Part shown: positions 21,083 to 27,853 of the stretch, in pieces
Layout: each line of letters starts with the position of its first letter
Position numbering within the stretch: position 1 is the first letter of the stretch
NCBI GenBank assembly: GCA_050692915.1
Contig: JBOGVU010000029.1
Location: forward strand, 1 to 28,136
Direction: 5' to 3'
DNA from: CALAEC01 sp050692915
GTDB lineage: Bacteria > Actinomycetota > UBA4738 > CALAEC01
DNA: 28,136 nt
Program-made: the position numbers and the translations under genes
The notes under the pieces: model-generated
What the model saw: the letters and a program-made list of their open reading frames with translations, nothing else
What the model was told of the DNA's origin: nothing
The model's database searches: none

Positions 21083-24000
21083 TCAAGCCCGATCGGCGGC
21101 GGCCGCCAGGAGCCCCCGGGCCCGGGCCGCCGACACAACGTTGCCCTTGGCGTCGAACTGCCTGGCCGCCTCCTCGAACGCTGACGAGGCCTCAGCCGTC
21201 CGCCCGGCCAGACGGAGGACCTCGGCCAGGTCGATCCACGCATGGCCCCGGAAGTTCGGCGCCTCGGTCGTGGCGGCGAGCTCGACCGCGGTCCTCGCCA
21301 GCGCCTCCGCCTCCTCGAACGATCCTCGCTGGGCCGCCAGCTTCGCCCGGAGCCCCCGGACCAGCAGCTGGGTGGCCACGTCGTCGCTGGCTCCGGCTTC
21401 CTCGCTGACGGCCGCGTACCGCTCGGCCTCCTCGAACCGGCCCTGCTCGTAGACCGCCTGGGCCAGCTCGGCCGCGGTGGTCGAGAGCACGCCTCGCTCG
21501 CCGGCTCGCTCCAACGCCTCGTAGGTGCGGCGGAACGCCCGCTCGGCCGATGCGGGGTCGCCGGCCAGCAGGTGGACGGCGGCTCGCACCTCCTCCGAGG
21601 TGAGGGCGATCAGCCCGAGGCCGAGGTCCTCGAGCACCGCCTCGGCCCGGTCGATCTTCTCCCCGGTCCCGTCGAACTGACCCAACATGGCCTCCAGCTC
21701 CGCCTCCGCCGCCAGCGTGCCGGCCTCCACCCGGCGGTCCCCCCGGGCCCGCTCCCGGAGCTCCCCGCACCGCCGGAGCGCCTCCTCCACCGGCACCGGG
21801 CCGTACACCAGGGCCGCGGCCAGCCTCCCCAGCGCCTCCGTCTCCTGTCGCCGGTCTCCCGCCCGGGCCGCGTGGTCGGCCACCTCCTCGAGCCGTGAGG
21901 CCGCGGCCACGTACCGGCAGGCCATCCAGTCCAGCTCGACCAGGAGATACGACGCCCGGGCCAGGCCCCCGTCGTCGCCGGCCTCGGCCAGGACCGGCAC
22001 GATCCGCTCCACCTCGGTGCGGATCGTCTCGGTCTGCCCCTCCGGCTCCGTGTACAGCTGGAGCCACAGGCGGCTCAGGGCCGCGTCGGCCGCCGTGGCC
22101 GGACCCGGCTGGGCGGCCGCCACCCGGTCGAGCGCTTCACCGGCCCCCCGGAGGTCGCCGCGATCGATGAGGGATCGGGCCAGGTCGTTGAGGAGCGCGG
22201 CCCGATCCGGGTGCTCGGGGGGCAGGAGATCGACGGCCCTGGTCAGGAGCCGAGCGGCGGCGGGAGCGTCCCGCCGGGCCAGGGCCCGCCGGCCCGACGA
22301 CGCCAACCGCTCGCTGGCTCGAAGCGCAAGCGACGTCGACCGCTGGTCCGCCGGGCCGAGCTCCAGCCGGTACCGCGCCGCCTGTTCCAGGTGGTGGCCG
22401 ATGATCTCCTCGAACTCGGTGGCCCGGTCCCCGACCCGGCCGGTCACCCACCCGGCCAGAGCCTCGTGCAGGTCGGCCCGCTCCTCCTTCGGGATCGCCT
22501 GGTAGGCGGCGTCCCGGATGAGGAGGTGCCGGAACCGGAACGCGTCCTCGCCGCTGAACGCGGAGATCTCGGTCGCGATCAGCTCCTTCCGCATCAACGA
22601 CTGTAGGAGGCGAGCCAGGTGCCCTCGCTCTGCCTCGGGGGTGAGCTCGGCCACGGCGCCCCAGTAGAAGACCTTCCCGACGACGCTGGCCCGCTGGGCC
22701 AGGGCCCGCTCCTCCGGCTCGAGGCGTTCCAGCCGGGCCGTCAGGATCGCCGAGATCGTGGCGGGGACGTCCAGGGCCTGAAGGTCGGTCCCGGCCACCC
22801 ACAGGCCGTCGTGGTCGCGGAGGACCTCGCGATCGAGGAGTAGCCGGACGAGCTCCTCGATGAAGAAGGGGTTGCCCTCGGCGGCGGATACCACGTGGCG
22901 ACGGACGGCCTCGTCCACCCGCCTCCCTCCGAGCAGGTTGTCCACCAGGATCTCGCTCTCTGAGACCGACAGCGAGGAGAGCGTGATCGTCATCGAGTTC
23001 TGCCGCCCCGCGCCCCACGCGGGCCGAGCCTCGAGTAGCTCCGGTCGGGCCATGCACACGAGCAAGATGGGGCCGCGGACGAAGTCGGCGAGATACGCCA
23101 CGAGGTCGAGGAACCCCGGCTCGGCCCAGTGGATGTCGTCGAACACCACCACGATCGGCCGCGACCCGGCCCGGATCTCCAGGAACCGCCGGAAGGCCCA
23201 GAACGACTCCTCCGGGGCGCCGGTGGCCCCGGCCACGCCGATCAGGTTCGCGATCCCGTCGAGGATCCGCTCGGCGTCCTCCTCACCACCGAGGTGGCGG
23301 GCGATCTCCTCCCTGGCGCCCTCGGCGTCGGCATCGGCCGAGACGCCGACGGCCCGCCACACCACCTCGCGGACGGGCCAGAACGTGATCCCTTCCCCGT
23401 ACGGCAGGCACCGGCCTGTCAGGATGGCGGGCCGGCCGCGGAGCCGCTCCAGGGTCTCCTCGGTGAGCCGCGACTTGCCCACGCCAGCCGAGCCCAGGAT
23501 CGTGAACAGGTAACACCCGCCCTCCGCGGCGCTCAGCTCGAACGCCTCCCGGAGCAGGGTGAGCTCACCGGCGCGGCCCACGATCGGCGATCGAAGCGCC
23601 CGGGCGGTCCGGGGGTCGACGTCGCGGACCTCGACCAGGCGGTACGTGCGGACCTCCTGGTCCCGTCCGCGGAGATGGACGAGGTCGGTCGGCTCGACCA
23701 CCACCACGTCCCGCACCAGCTGGAAGGTCGCCTCGCCGATCAGGATCTCCCCGGGAGGCGCTGCCTGCTCCAGGCGCGCCGCCACGTTGACCGCGTCGCC
23801 GGTGACGAAGCTCTGCCCCGCGACGAGGTCGCCCGCCACGACCTCACCGGTGTTCACCCCGACCCGCATCTCCAGGGTCACTCCGTAGACTCGCTCGAGC
23901 TCGCCGTTCAGCGACCGGAGCCCGGCCTGCATCTCGGTCGCCGCCCGGACGGCGCGCAGCGCGTCGTCCTCGTGCACGAGGGGCACGCCGAACACCGCCA

Positions 24001-24271
24001 TCACGGCGTCCCCGATGAACTTCTCCACGGACCCGCCGTGCCGCTCCACGATCGAGGCCATCTCCTCGAAGAACCGGGACATCACCCGACGGAGCGACTC
24101 GGCGTCCAGGCGCTCGCCGAGCCCGGTCGAACCGGTCACGTCGGCGAACAGCACCGTCACCGTCTTGCGCACTTCGCGGACCGGAGCCTCCACGTCCAAC
24201 TGCCGCCCGCAGGCCTGGCAGAAACGGGCTCGGTCGGCGTTCGGCTCGCCGCAGGTGGGGCAGGTCCTCAC
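21083..24271 (-). CDS. Zinc-ribbon, class III cyclase, AAA ATPase and TPR protein (1062 aa)
   Basis: A multi-domain signalling protein. An N-terminal zinc ribbon (Cys4, Cys7, Cys18, Cys21) leads into a class III nucleotide cyclase domain (about residues 36-200) with both metal aspartates, Asp44 in LFADVTGST and Asp88 in EKFIGDAVMAVFG, plus NTGEVVAGD and DAVNVAARLEQ. Next comes an AAA/STAND-type ATPase with Walker A GSAGVGKS (about 265-272) and 'PIVVVFDDIHWAEPGFLDLV' as Walker B. The C-terminal half is a long helical TPR-like region rich in Ala, Glu, Arg and Leu. It is predicted to be soluble and could make cAMP or cGMP under control of a ligand or partner bound by the STAND/TPR part. GTG at 24271 lies 6 nt after TAGACT; no Shine-Dalgarno is present. 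No DNA-binding domain is seen at its end. Confidence 0.88.
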   Translation of the reverse strand: MRTCPTCGEPNADRARFCQACGRQLDVEAPVREVRKTVTVLFADVTGSTGLGERLDAESLRRVMSRFFEEMASIVERHGGSVEKFIGDAVMAVFGVPLVHEDDALRAVRAATEMQAGLRSLNGELERVYGVTLEMRVGVNTGEVVAGDLVAGQSFVTGDAVNVAARLEQAAPPGEILIGEATFQLVRDVVVVEPTDLVHLRGRDQEVRTYRLVEVRDVDPRTARALRSPIVGRAGELTLLREAFELSAAEGGCYLFTILGSAGVGKSRLTEETLERLRGRPAILTGRCLPYGEGITFWPVREVVWRAVGVSADADAEGAREEIARHLGGEEDAERILDGIANLIGVAGATGAPEESFWAFRRFLEIRAGSRPIVVVFDDIHWAEPGFLDLVAYLADFVRGPILLVCMARPELLEARPAWGAGRQNSMTITLSSLSVSESEILVDNLLGGRRVDEAVRRHVVSAAEGNPFFIEELVRLLLDREVLRDHDGLWVAGTDLQALDVPATISAILTARLERLEPEERALAQRASVVGKVFYWGAVAELTPEAERGHLARLLQSLMRKELIATEISAFSGEDAFRFRHLLIRDAAYQAIPKEERADLHEALAGWVTGRVGDRATEFEEIIGHHLEQAARYRLELGPADQRSTSLALRASERLASSGRRALARRDAPAAARLLTRAVDLLPPEHPDRAALLNDLARSLIDRGDLRGAGEALDRVAAAQPGPATAADAALSRLWLQLYTEPEGQTETIRTEVERIVPVLAEAGDDGGLARASYLLVELDWMACRYVAAASRLEEVADHAARAGDRRQETEALGRLAAALVYGPVPVEEALRRCGELRERARGDRRVEAGTLAAEAELEAMLGQFDGTGEKIDRAEAVLEDLGLGLIALTSEEVRAAVHLLAGDPASAERAFRRTYEALERAGERGVLSTTAAELAQAVYEQGRFEEAERYAAVSEEAGASDDVATQLLVRGLRAKLAAQRGSFEEAEALARTAVELAATTEAPNFRGHAWIDLAEVLRLAGRTAEASSAFEEAARQFDAKGNVVSAARARGLLAAAADRA

Positions 24272-24277
24272 GCCCGC

Positions 24278-24299
24278 AGTCTAGGCCCGCCCGTATCCT
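24278..24299. promoter_or_regulatory. Divergent -10 elements between the cyclase and the 64-aa gene
   Basis: The 35-nt gap holds TAGACT on the minus strand (24283 to 24278, 6 nt before the cyclase GTG) and TATCCT on the plus strand (24294-24299, 7 nt before GTG 24307). Each promoter's -35 region lies over the other gene's start. Confidence 0.55.
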
Positions 24300-24306
24300 G
24301 GGGTCC

Positions 24307-24501
24307 GTGGTCGAGTGGCGATACCTCGATGCCGAGGGCCGGGACGTCGGCGCGTCAGAGCCCTTCGACGACCGCGAGCGGGCCGAGGCGTGGATGGCGG
24401 AGGCGTGGTCCGATCTCCTCGATCGGGGGGTCGAGGAGGTGGTCCTGGTGGACCGGGACCGCGGCCGGACGCTGTACCGGATGGGCCTCCGGGCTACTTA
24501 G
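24307..24501 (+). CDS. Small conserved protein of unknown function (64 aa)
   Basis: A 64-residue acidic protein: 'VEWRYLDAEGRDVGASEPFD', 'RERAEAWMAEAWSDLLDRGV', then EEVVLVDRDRGRTLYRMGLR. I recall similar short proteins ('ASEPF...AEAW......L.RGV.EV.L.D......YRMGL') as widespread in actinobacteria, without an assigned role. GTG at 24307 follows TATCCT at 7 nt. Its TAG stop shares the tetranucleotide TTAG (24498-24501) with the TAA stop of the convergent peptidase gene. It is a single-gene unit, divergent from the cyclase. Confidence 0.75.
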   Translation: MVEWRYLDAEGRDVGASEPFDDRERAEAWMAEAWSDLLDRGVEEVVLVDRDRGRTLYRMGLRAT

Positions 24502-25373
24502 GCGGCCAGCCGCTCCTCGATCAGCCGCAGGAGCACCGTGCCCGCCCGGGCCAGCGCCCGGGGCCGGCAGTTCCGGACCACGTCGGTGGGAAGGTGGTGG
24601 TTCGGCTCGAACCCGGTCCACAGGAACGCCGCCGGCATCCCGGCCCGGGCGAAGGGGCCGTGGTCGGAGATGTCGCCCAGGGCCCGCACGTCCGCCCGGA
24701 AGCCCACGGCCCTGACGGTGCGGGCCAGGATCCGAGCCGCCCGCCGGGACGTCCCCTGGATGCTCGCCGAGATGAACGGCCGGACCCTCCCGATCATGTC
24801 CGCGGACACCATCATCTCCAGCGCCGACCGCTCCCCGGGACCCATCCGGTCCACGTAGGCGTCGGACCCGAGGTGGTGTGTGCCGCCCGGTTGGAGCTCC
24901 TCGGCGCCGAAGGCCACCAGCGCCAGGCCCGGGGGCGGGCCGCCGCCCTCTGCCAGGATCCGGGCCAACTCCAGGAGGACGGCCACGCCGCTGGCGTTGT
25001 CGTTCCCGCCGGGCGAGTCGCCCACCGTGTCGAGGTGGGCCCCGATCAGCAGCCGCACCTCGCCCGCCTCCGGCCATCCGGCGGCCAGGTTCCAGGACCG
25101 GCCGTCCTGCGGGAGGGGGAAGCCCTGTCGCCGGACCTCGAAGCCGAAGGCCTCGAACCGGCCGCGCACGTACCTCGCGGCCCTTCGGTATGCGGCCGAG
25201 CCGGCGGGCCTCGGGCCGATCCGTCCGGCCAGGCGACGCACGTGGACGTAGGCGGCGTCGGCGGAGAAGGCCTCTGGGGCCGCGGCTCCCCGGCCGGGCT
25301 CCCAGGGCAGCGCGGCGACCGCCGGCGGTGCCAGGCAGGCCAGGGCGACGGCCACGGCCGCGATGCGGCGCAC
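24498..25373 (-). CDS. Secreted M28 family zinc aminopeptidase
   Basis: A 291-aa protein with a Sec signal peptide (basic MRR, hydrophobic to about residue 17, likely cleavage after PPAVA at residue 20). The M28 metal ligands are all visible: His113 and Asp115 in GAHLDTVGD, Asp125 in GGNDNASG, the Glu pair in FGAEEL, Asp192 in VSADMIG and a late His in NHHLPTD. It should cleave N-terminal residues from peptides outside the cell, with two zinc ions. It is short for the family but complete. GTG at 25373 follows TAGGCT at 7 nt and no ribosome site. It lies 20 nt after galT on the same strand but appears to have its own promoter in that gap. Confidence 0.88.
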   Translation of the reverse strand: MRRIAAVAVALACLAPPAVAALPWEPGRGAAAPEAFSADAAYVHVRRLAGRIGPRPAGSAAYRRAARYVRGRFEAFGFEVRRQGFPLPQDGRSWNLAAGWPEAGEVRLLIGAHLDTVGDSPGGNDNASGVAVLLELARILAEGGGPPPGLALVAFGAEELQPGGTHHLGSDAYVDRMGPGERSALEMMVSADMIGRVRPFISASIQGTSRRAARILARTVRAVGFRADVRALGDISDHGPFARAGMPAAFLWTGFEPNHHLPTDVVRNCRPRALARAGTVLLRLIEERLAA

Positions 25374-25380
25374 GGTAGCC

Positions 25381-25386
25381 AGCCTA
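25381..25386 (-). promoter_or_regulatory. -10 element (TAGGCT) for the M28 peptidase
   Basis: TAGGCT on the minus strand ends 7 nt before GTG 25373, in the 20-nt gap after the galT stop. Any -35 would fall inside the end of galT. Confidence 0.5.
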
Positions 25387-25393
25387 TCCCCGG

Positions 25394-26410
25394 TCAGTGG
25401 GCGGGGACGCGGGCCAGGGTCTCTCTGAGGCGGATCGCCGCGGCTTCTGGGGCCACGCAGTTGATCGACATCCCCGAGCCGAGCTCGAACCCGGCCGCCG
25501 TCACGATCCGGGGCAGGACCCGAAGGTGCCACACGAAGAAGGGCTTCGACTCCTCGCCCGCCGGGGCCGAGTGGATCACCAGATTGTAATCGGGATCGCC
25601 GGCCCCGTGGCGGATCGCGGCCACCACGTCCCGCAGGAGGTCGGCCACCTCTCGAACCTCGGCGTCCCCCAGCGAGGCGAACGACGGACGGGAGGCCCGG
25701 GGCGTGATCCACGTCTCGTAGGGCACCCGCGAGGCGAACGGCGCCACCGCCACCAGGCCGTCGCGCTCCGCCACGACGCGCTCGCCGCTCTCGAGCTCGC
25801 GATCGAGCAGGTCCAGGTACACGCACCGCCCTGTATCGTCGAAGTGCCTCGTGGCCACGGCGTACCGGCGGAGCGCGTCCGGGGGGATGACCGGGGTGGC
25901 CACGATCTGGGAGTGGGGATGGACCAGCGATGTGCCGGCCCGCTCCCCGAAGTTCTTGAACACGACCACGGCCTTGATCCGCGGGTCGGCCGCGAGGGTC
26001 CGGTAGCGATCCCGCCACGTGGTCACCACGCCGGCGAGGCGGTCGAGGGGCATCTCGTCCAGGCGCTCGTCGTGCCGGGGTGACTCCACCACGACCTCGT
26101 GGTAGCCGACGCCGTCCATCTCCCTAACCGGCGGATCCCCCCGACGGTTGGTCTGACCGTCCGGGCTGAGCGCCGGATACCGGTTCGGCACCACCCGTCG
26201 CTCCCAGGGCCCGTCAACCGGGTTGCGGAGGACCTCCGGGGGGGTCTGGTGCTCGTTCCCCGGGCAGAAGGGGCACCCCGGATCGTGGGCGGGGAGCGGG
26301 CCCCGGACGGCGGCGGACCCCGAGCCGTGGCCGTGGTCGGGCCGGGTGGCCCGGTCGGGAGCCAGGATCACCCACTCGTTCGTGGTCGGGTCCTGCCGAA
26401 GTGTCCCCAT
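25394..26410 (-). CDS. galT: Galactose-1-phosphate uridylyltransferase family protein
   Basis: A 338-aa HIT-superfamily nucleotidyltransferase of normal length. The N-terminal zinc pair is GCPFCPGNE (Cys46, Cys49), followed by 'RRVVPNRYPALSPDG'. The active-site triad is SLVHPHSQIV (His164, His166, Gln168), and the second half has 'YNLVIHSAP' and FVWHLRVLPR. It would exchange UMP between UDP-glucose and galactose 1-phosphate. No galK or galE is nearby, so another sugar phosphate or an ADP-sugar role (as in some bacterial relatives) cannot be excluded. ATG at 26410 is preceded by TACCGT at 10 nt and only a weak GGACAGG. The gene is divergent from the CAP gene over a 141-nt gap. Confidence 0.86.
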   Translation of the reverse strand: MGTLRQDPTTNEWVILAPDRATRPDHGHGSGSAAVRGPLPAHDPGCPFCPGNEHQTPPEVLRNPVDGPWERRVVPNRYPALSPDGQTNRRGDPPVREMDGVGYHEVVVESPRHDERLDEMPLDRLAGVVTTWRDRYRTLAADPRIKAVVVFKNFGERAGTSLVHPHSQIVATPVIPPDALRRYAVATRHFDDTGRCVYLDLLDRELESGERVVAERDGLVAVAPFASRVPYETWITPRASRPSFASLGDAEVREVADLLRDVVAAIRHGAGDPDYNLVIHSAPAGEESKPFFVWHLRVLPRIVTAAGFELGSGMSINCVAPEAAAIRLRETLARVPAH

Positions 26411-26420
26411 CCTGTCCGCT

Positions 26421-26426
26421 ACGGTA
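26421..26426 (-). promoter_or_regulatory. -10 candidate (TACCGT) for galT
   Basis: TACCGT on the minus strand ends 10 nt before the galT ATG. The overlapping TACGGT (26420-26425) on the plus strand could start a transcript through the structured region before the CAP gene. Confidence 0.35.
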
Positions 26427-26451
26427 TCAAGTCGACGACGCCGGGCCGCCA

Positions 26452-26522
26452 CTTGAGGGACGAGACTTCGTCGGCCGGCCGGCCTACGGCGGGAAGACGG
26501 TTCTTTCGGCCGCCATCTCAAG
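26452..26522 (+). other. Possible structured leader upstream of the CAP gene
   Basis: The inverted repeat CTTGAG (26452-26457) and CTCAAG (26517-26522) encloses three local hairpins: GACGA-GACT-TCGTC (26459-26472), GGCC-GGCC-GGCC (26473-26484) and GGCGG...CCGCC (26488-26492 with 26510-26514). It looks like a branched RNA, followed by a C-rich stretch, but stems arise easily in such GC-rich DNA and I do not recognise a known riboswitch. Confidence 0.25.
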
Positions 26523-26551
26523 CCCCTTTCCCCCCCGCCGATAACACGGGC

Positions 26552-27022
26552 GTGAACATGCTGCGGCCCCGCTCCATCGCCGGCACCGTTCGCCTGCGCC
26601 GGCATCTCGCGCTGCTGCTGGCCGCGATGCTCGTCACGGTGCCGGTCCTGAACTCCCGGGCCGAGGCGCTCACCGCCGAGGAGGTCACGTTCGGCACGAT
26701 GATGAACGATGTCCGAAGCAACCACAGCGTCCGTAGGCTTCGAGTGACCGAGCGTCTGTCGAAGATGGCCCGGCGGCACAGCAATCGTATGGCGGAGCGC
26801 GGCGAGCTGTACCACTCCAACCTGCGCCGGATGTTCCGCGGCTTCAACTACCGCTGGGTCGGCGAGAACGTCGGCTACGCGGGGTCGCTGGACCAGCTCC
26901 TCGAGGCGTTCATGGACAGCCCGCCGCACGCCCAGAACGTCCTGGGGAAGTGGCGGCGCACGGGGATAGGGGTCGTCTGGAAGGGCGACCGGGTCTGGGT
27001 CACTCAGCTGTTCCTGACCTGA
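26552..27022 (+). CDS. Secreted CAP (SCP/PR-1-like) domain protein
   Basis: A 156-aa protein with a basic N-terminus, a hydrophobic signal segment ('HLALLLAAMLVTVPVLNSRA', likely cleavage after AEA) and one CAP domain. CAP marks are 'MARRHSNRMAERGELYHSNL', WVGENVGYAGS, 'AFMDSPPHAQNVL' and GIGVVWKGDRVWVTQLF, with the His and Glu of the conserved cavity present. It is exported and acts at the wall or outside; bacterial CAP proteins have no agreed enzymatic role. GTG at 26552 was chosen because GATAAC at 26540-26545 lies 6 nt upstream in the spacing seen for other genes here, but ATG at 26558 is equally possible. There is no ribosome site. A possible structured leader lies upstream. Confidence 0.8.
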   Translation: MNMLRPRSIAGTVRLRRHLALLLAAMLVTVPVLNSRAEALTAEEVTFGTMMNDVRSNHSVRRLRVTERLSKMARRHSNRMAERGELYHSNLRRMFRGFNYRWVGENVGYAGSLDQLLEAFMDSPPHAQNVLGKWRRTGIGVVWKGDRVWVTQLFLT

Positions 27023-27057
27023 CATCCTTCGCCATCCGCGGATCTCCTTTCGGTTGC

Positions 27058-27063
27058 TATCGT
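27058..27063 (+). promoter_or_regulatory. -10 element (TATCGT) for the thioredoxin-TPR gene
   Basis: TATCGT ends 7 nt before GTG 27071; no ribosome site and no clear -35 are seen in the 48-nt gap. Confidence 0.5.
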
Positions 27064-27070
27064 TGATGAC

Positions 27071-27853
27071 GTGTTGAACGAACACGTGATCGCCGTCGAC
27101 GAGCCGGACTTCGAGGGCAGTGTGGTCGAGGCCTCCCGCCGTGCCCCCGTGGTGGTGGACTTCTGGGCGGGATGGTGCCAGCCCTGCCTCGTGCTCGGGC
27201 CGGTCCTGGAGCGCCTGGCGGGGGAGTACGGCGGCCGGTTCACCCTGGCGAAGGTCGACGTGGATGCCAACCAGGGGCTGGCGGCTCGGTTCGGCATCCG
27301 GGGCATCCCCGCGGTCAAGGCCTTCCGCGACGGTCAGGTCGCGGCGGAGTTCGTGGGGGTCCAGCCCGAGGACGCCATCCGGCGGTTCCTCGACGGGGTG
27401 GTCCCCTCGCCGGCGGACGAGCGCGTGGCCGAGGCCCGCGCATCGGGCTCCCCAGACCTGGCCGAGGCCGGGTTCCGGGAAGCCCTGGCCCTCGATCCCT
27501 CGAACGCAGTAGCCGTGGCCGGGCTGGCCAGGCTGCTGCTCGACCGCGGCGAGGTCGACGAGGCCCGCGCTCTGCTCTCGTCCGTTTCCGCCGAGGAGGC
27601 CGTCAGGCGGCTCCAGGCCGAGGTGGACCTCCGTGAGGCCGGGGGCGAGCCCGGCGAGCTTGGGGCGGCCGCCCGCGTCGCCCTGTCCGGGGATCACCGG
27701 CAGGCGCTGGAGCAGCTGCTGGCGATGGTCGGGGGCGACGACGGCCGGGGCGACGAGGCCCGCCGCCTGATGCTCGGCGTGTTCGACCTCCTGGGGGACG
27801 ATGATGCCCTCACCCGGGAGTTCAGGGGCCTGCTGGCCAGCGCCCTGTTCTGA
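27071..27853 (+). CDS. CnoX/YbbN-like thioredoxin-TPR protein
   Basis: A 260-aa protein. Residues about 5-110 are a thioredoxin domain with active site FWAGWCQPC (Cys36, Cys39) and cis-proline loop GIPAVKAF. The rest is a helical TPR region: 'DLAEAGFREALALDPSNAVA' and 'LARLLLDRGEVDEARALLSS' are clear repeats. In E. coli the homologue CnoX (YbbN) is a holdase that hands clients to GroEL and has lost one active-site Cys; here both cysteines remain, so it may also reduce disulfides. A role with the groEL of this window is plausible but not shown by linkage. GTG at 27071 follows TATCGT at 7 nt. The next gene starts on the last base of the stop (TGATG). Confidence 0.87.
   Translation: MLNEHVIAVDEPDFEGSVVEASRRAPVVVDFWAGWCQPCLVLGPVLERLAGEYGGRFTLAKVDVDANQGLAARFGIRGIPAVKAFRDGQVAAEFVGVQPEDAIRRFLDGVVPSPADERVAEARASGSPDLAEAGFREALALDPSNAVAVAGLARLLLDRGEVDEARALLSSVSAEEAVRRLQAEVDLREAGGEPGELGAAARVALSGDHRQALEQLLAMVGGDDGRGDEARRLMLGVFDLLGDDDALTREFRGLLASALF

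Noticed and set aside
23129..24715. A 528-codon plus-strand open frame opposite the cyclase N-terminus
   Set aside because: It crosses the real divergent promoter region and the 64-aa gene, and its translation is Arg/His/Asp/Leu-rich noise.
26411..26551. A c-di-AMP (ydaO) or c-di-GMP riboswitch before the CAP gene
   Set aside because: The conserved sequence blocks of these classes, as I remember them, are not present; only generic stems are visible.
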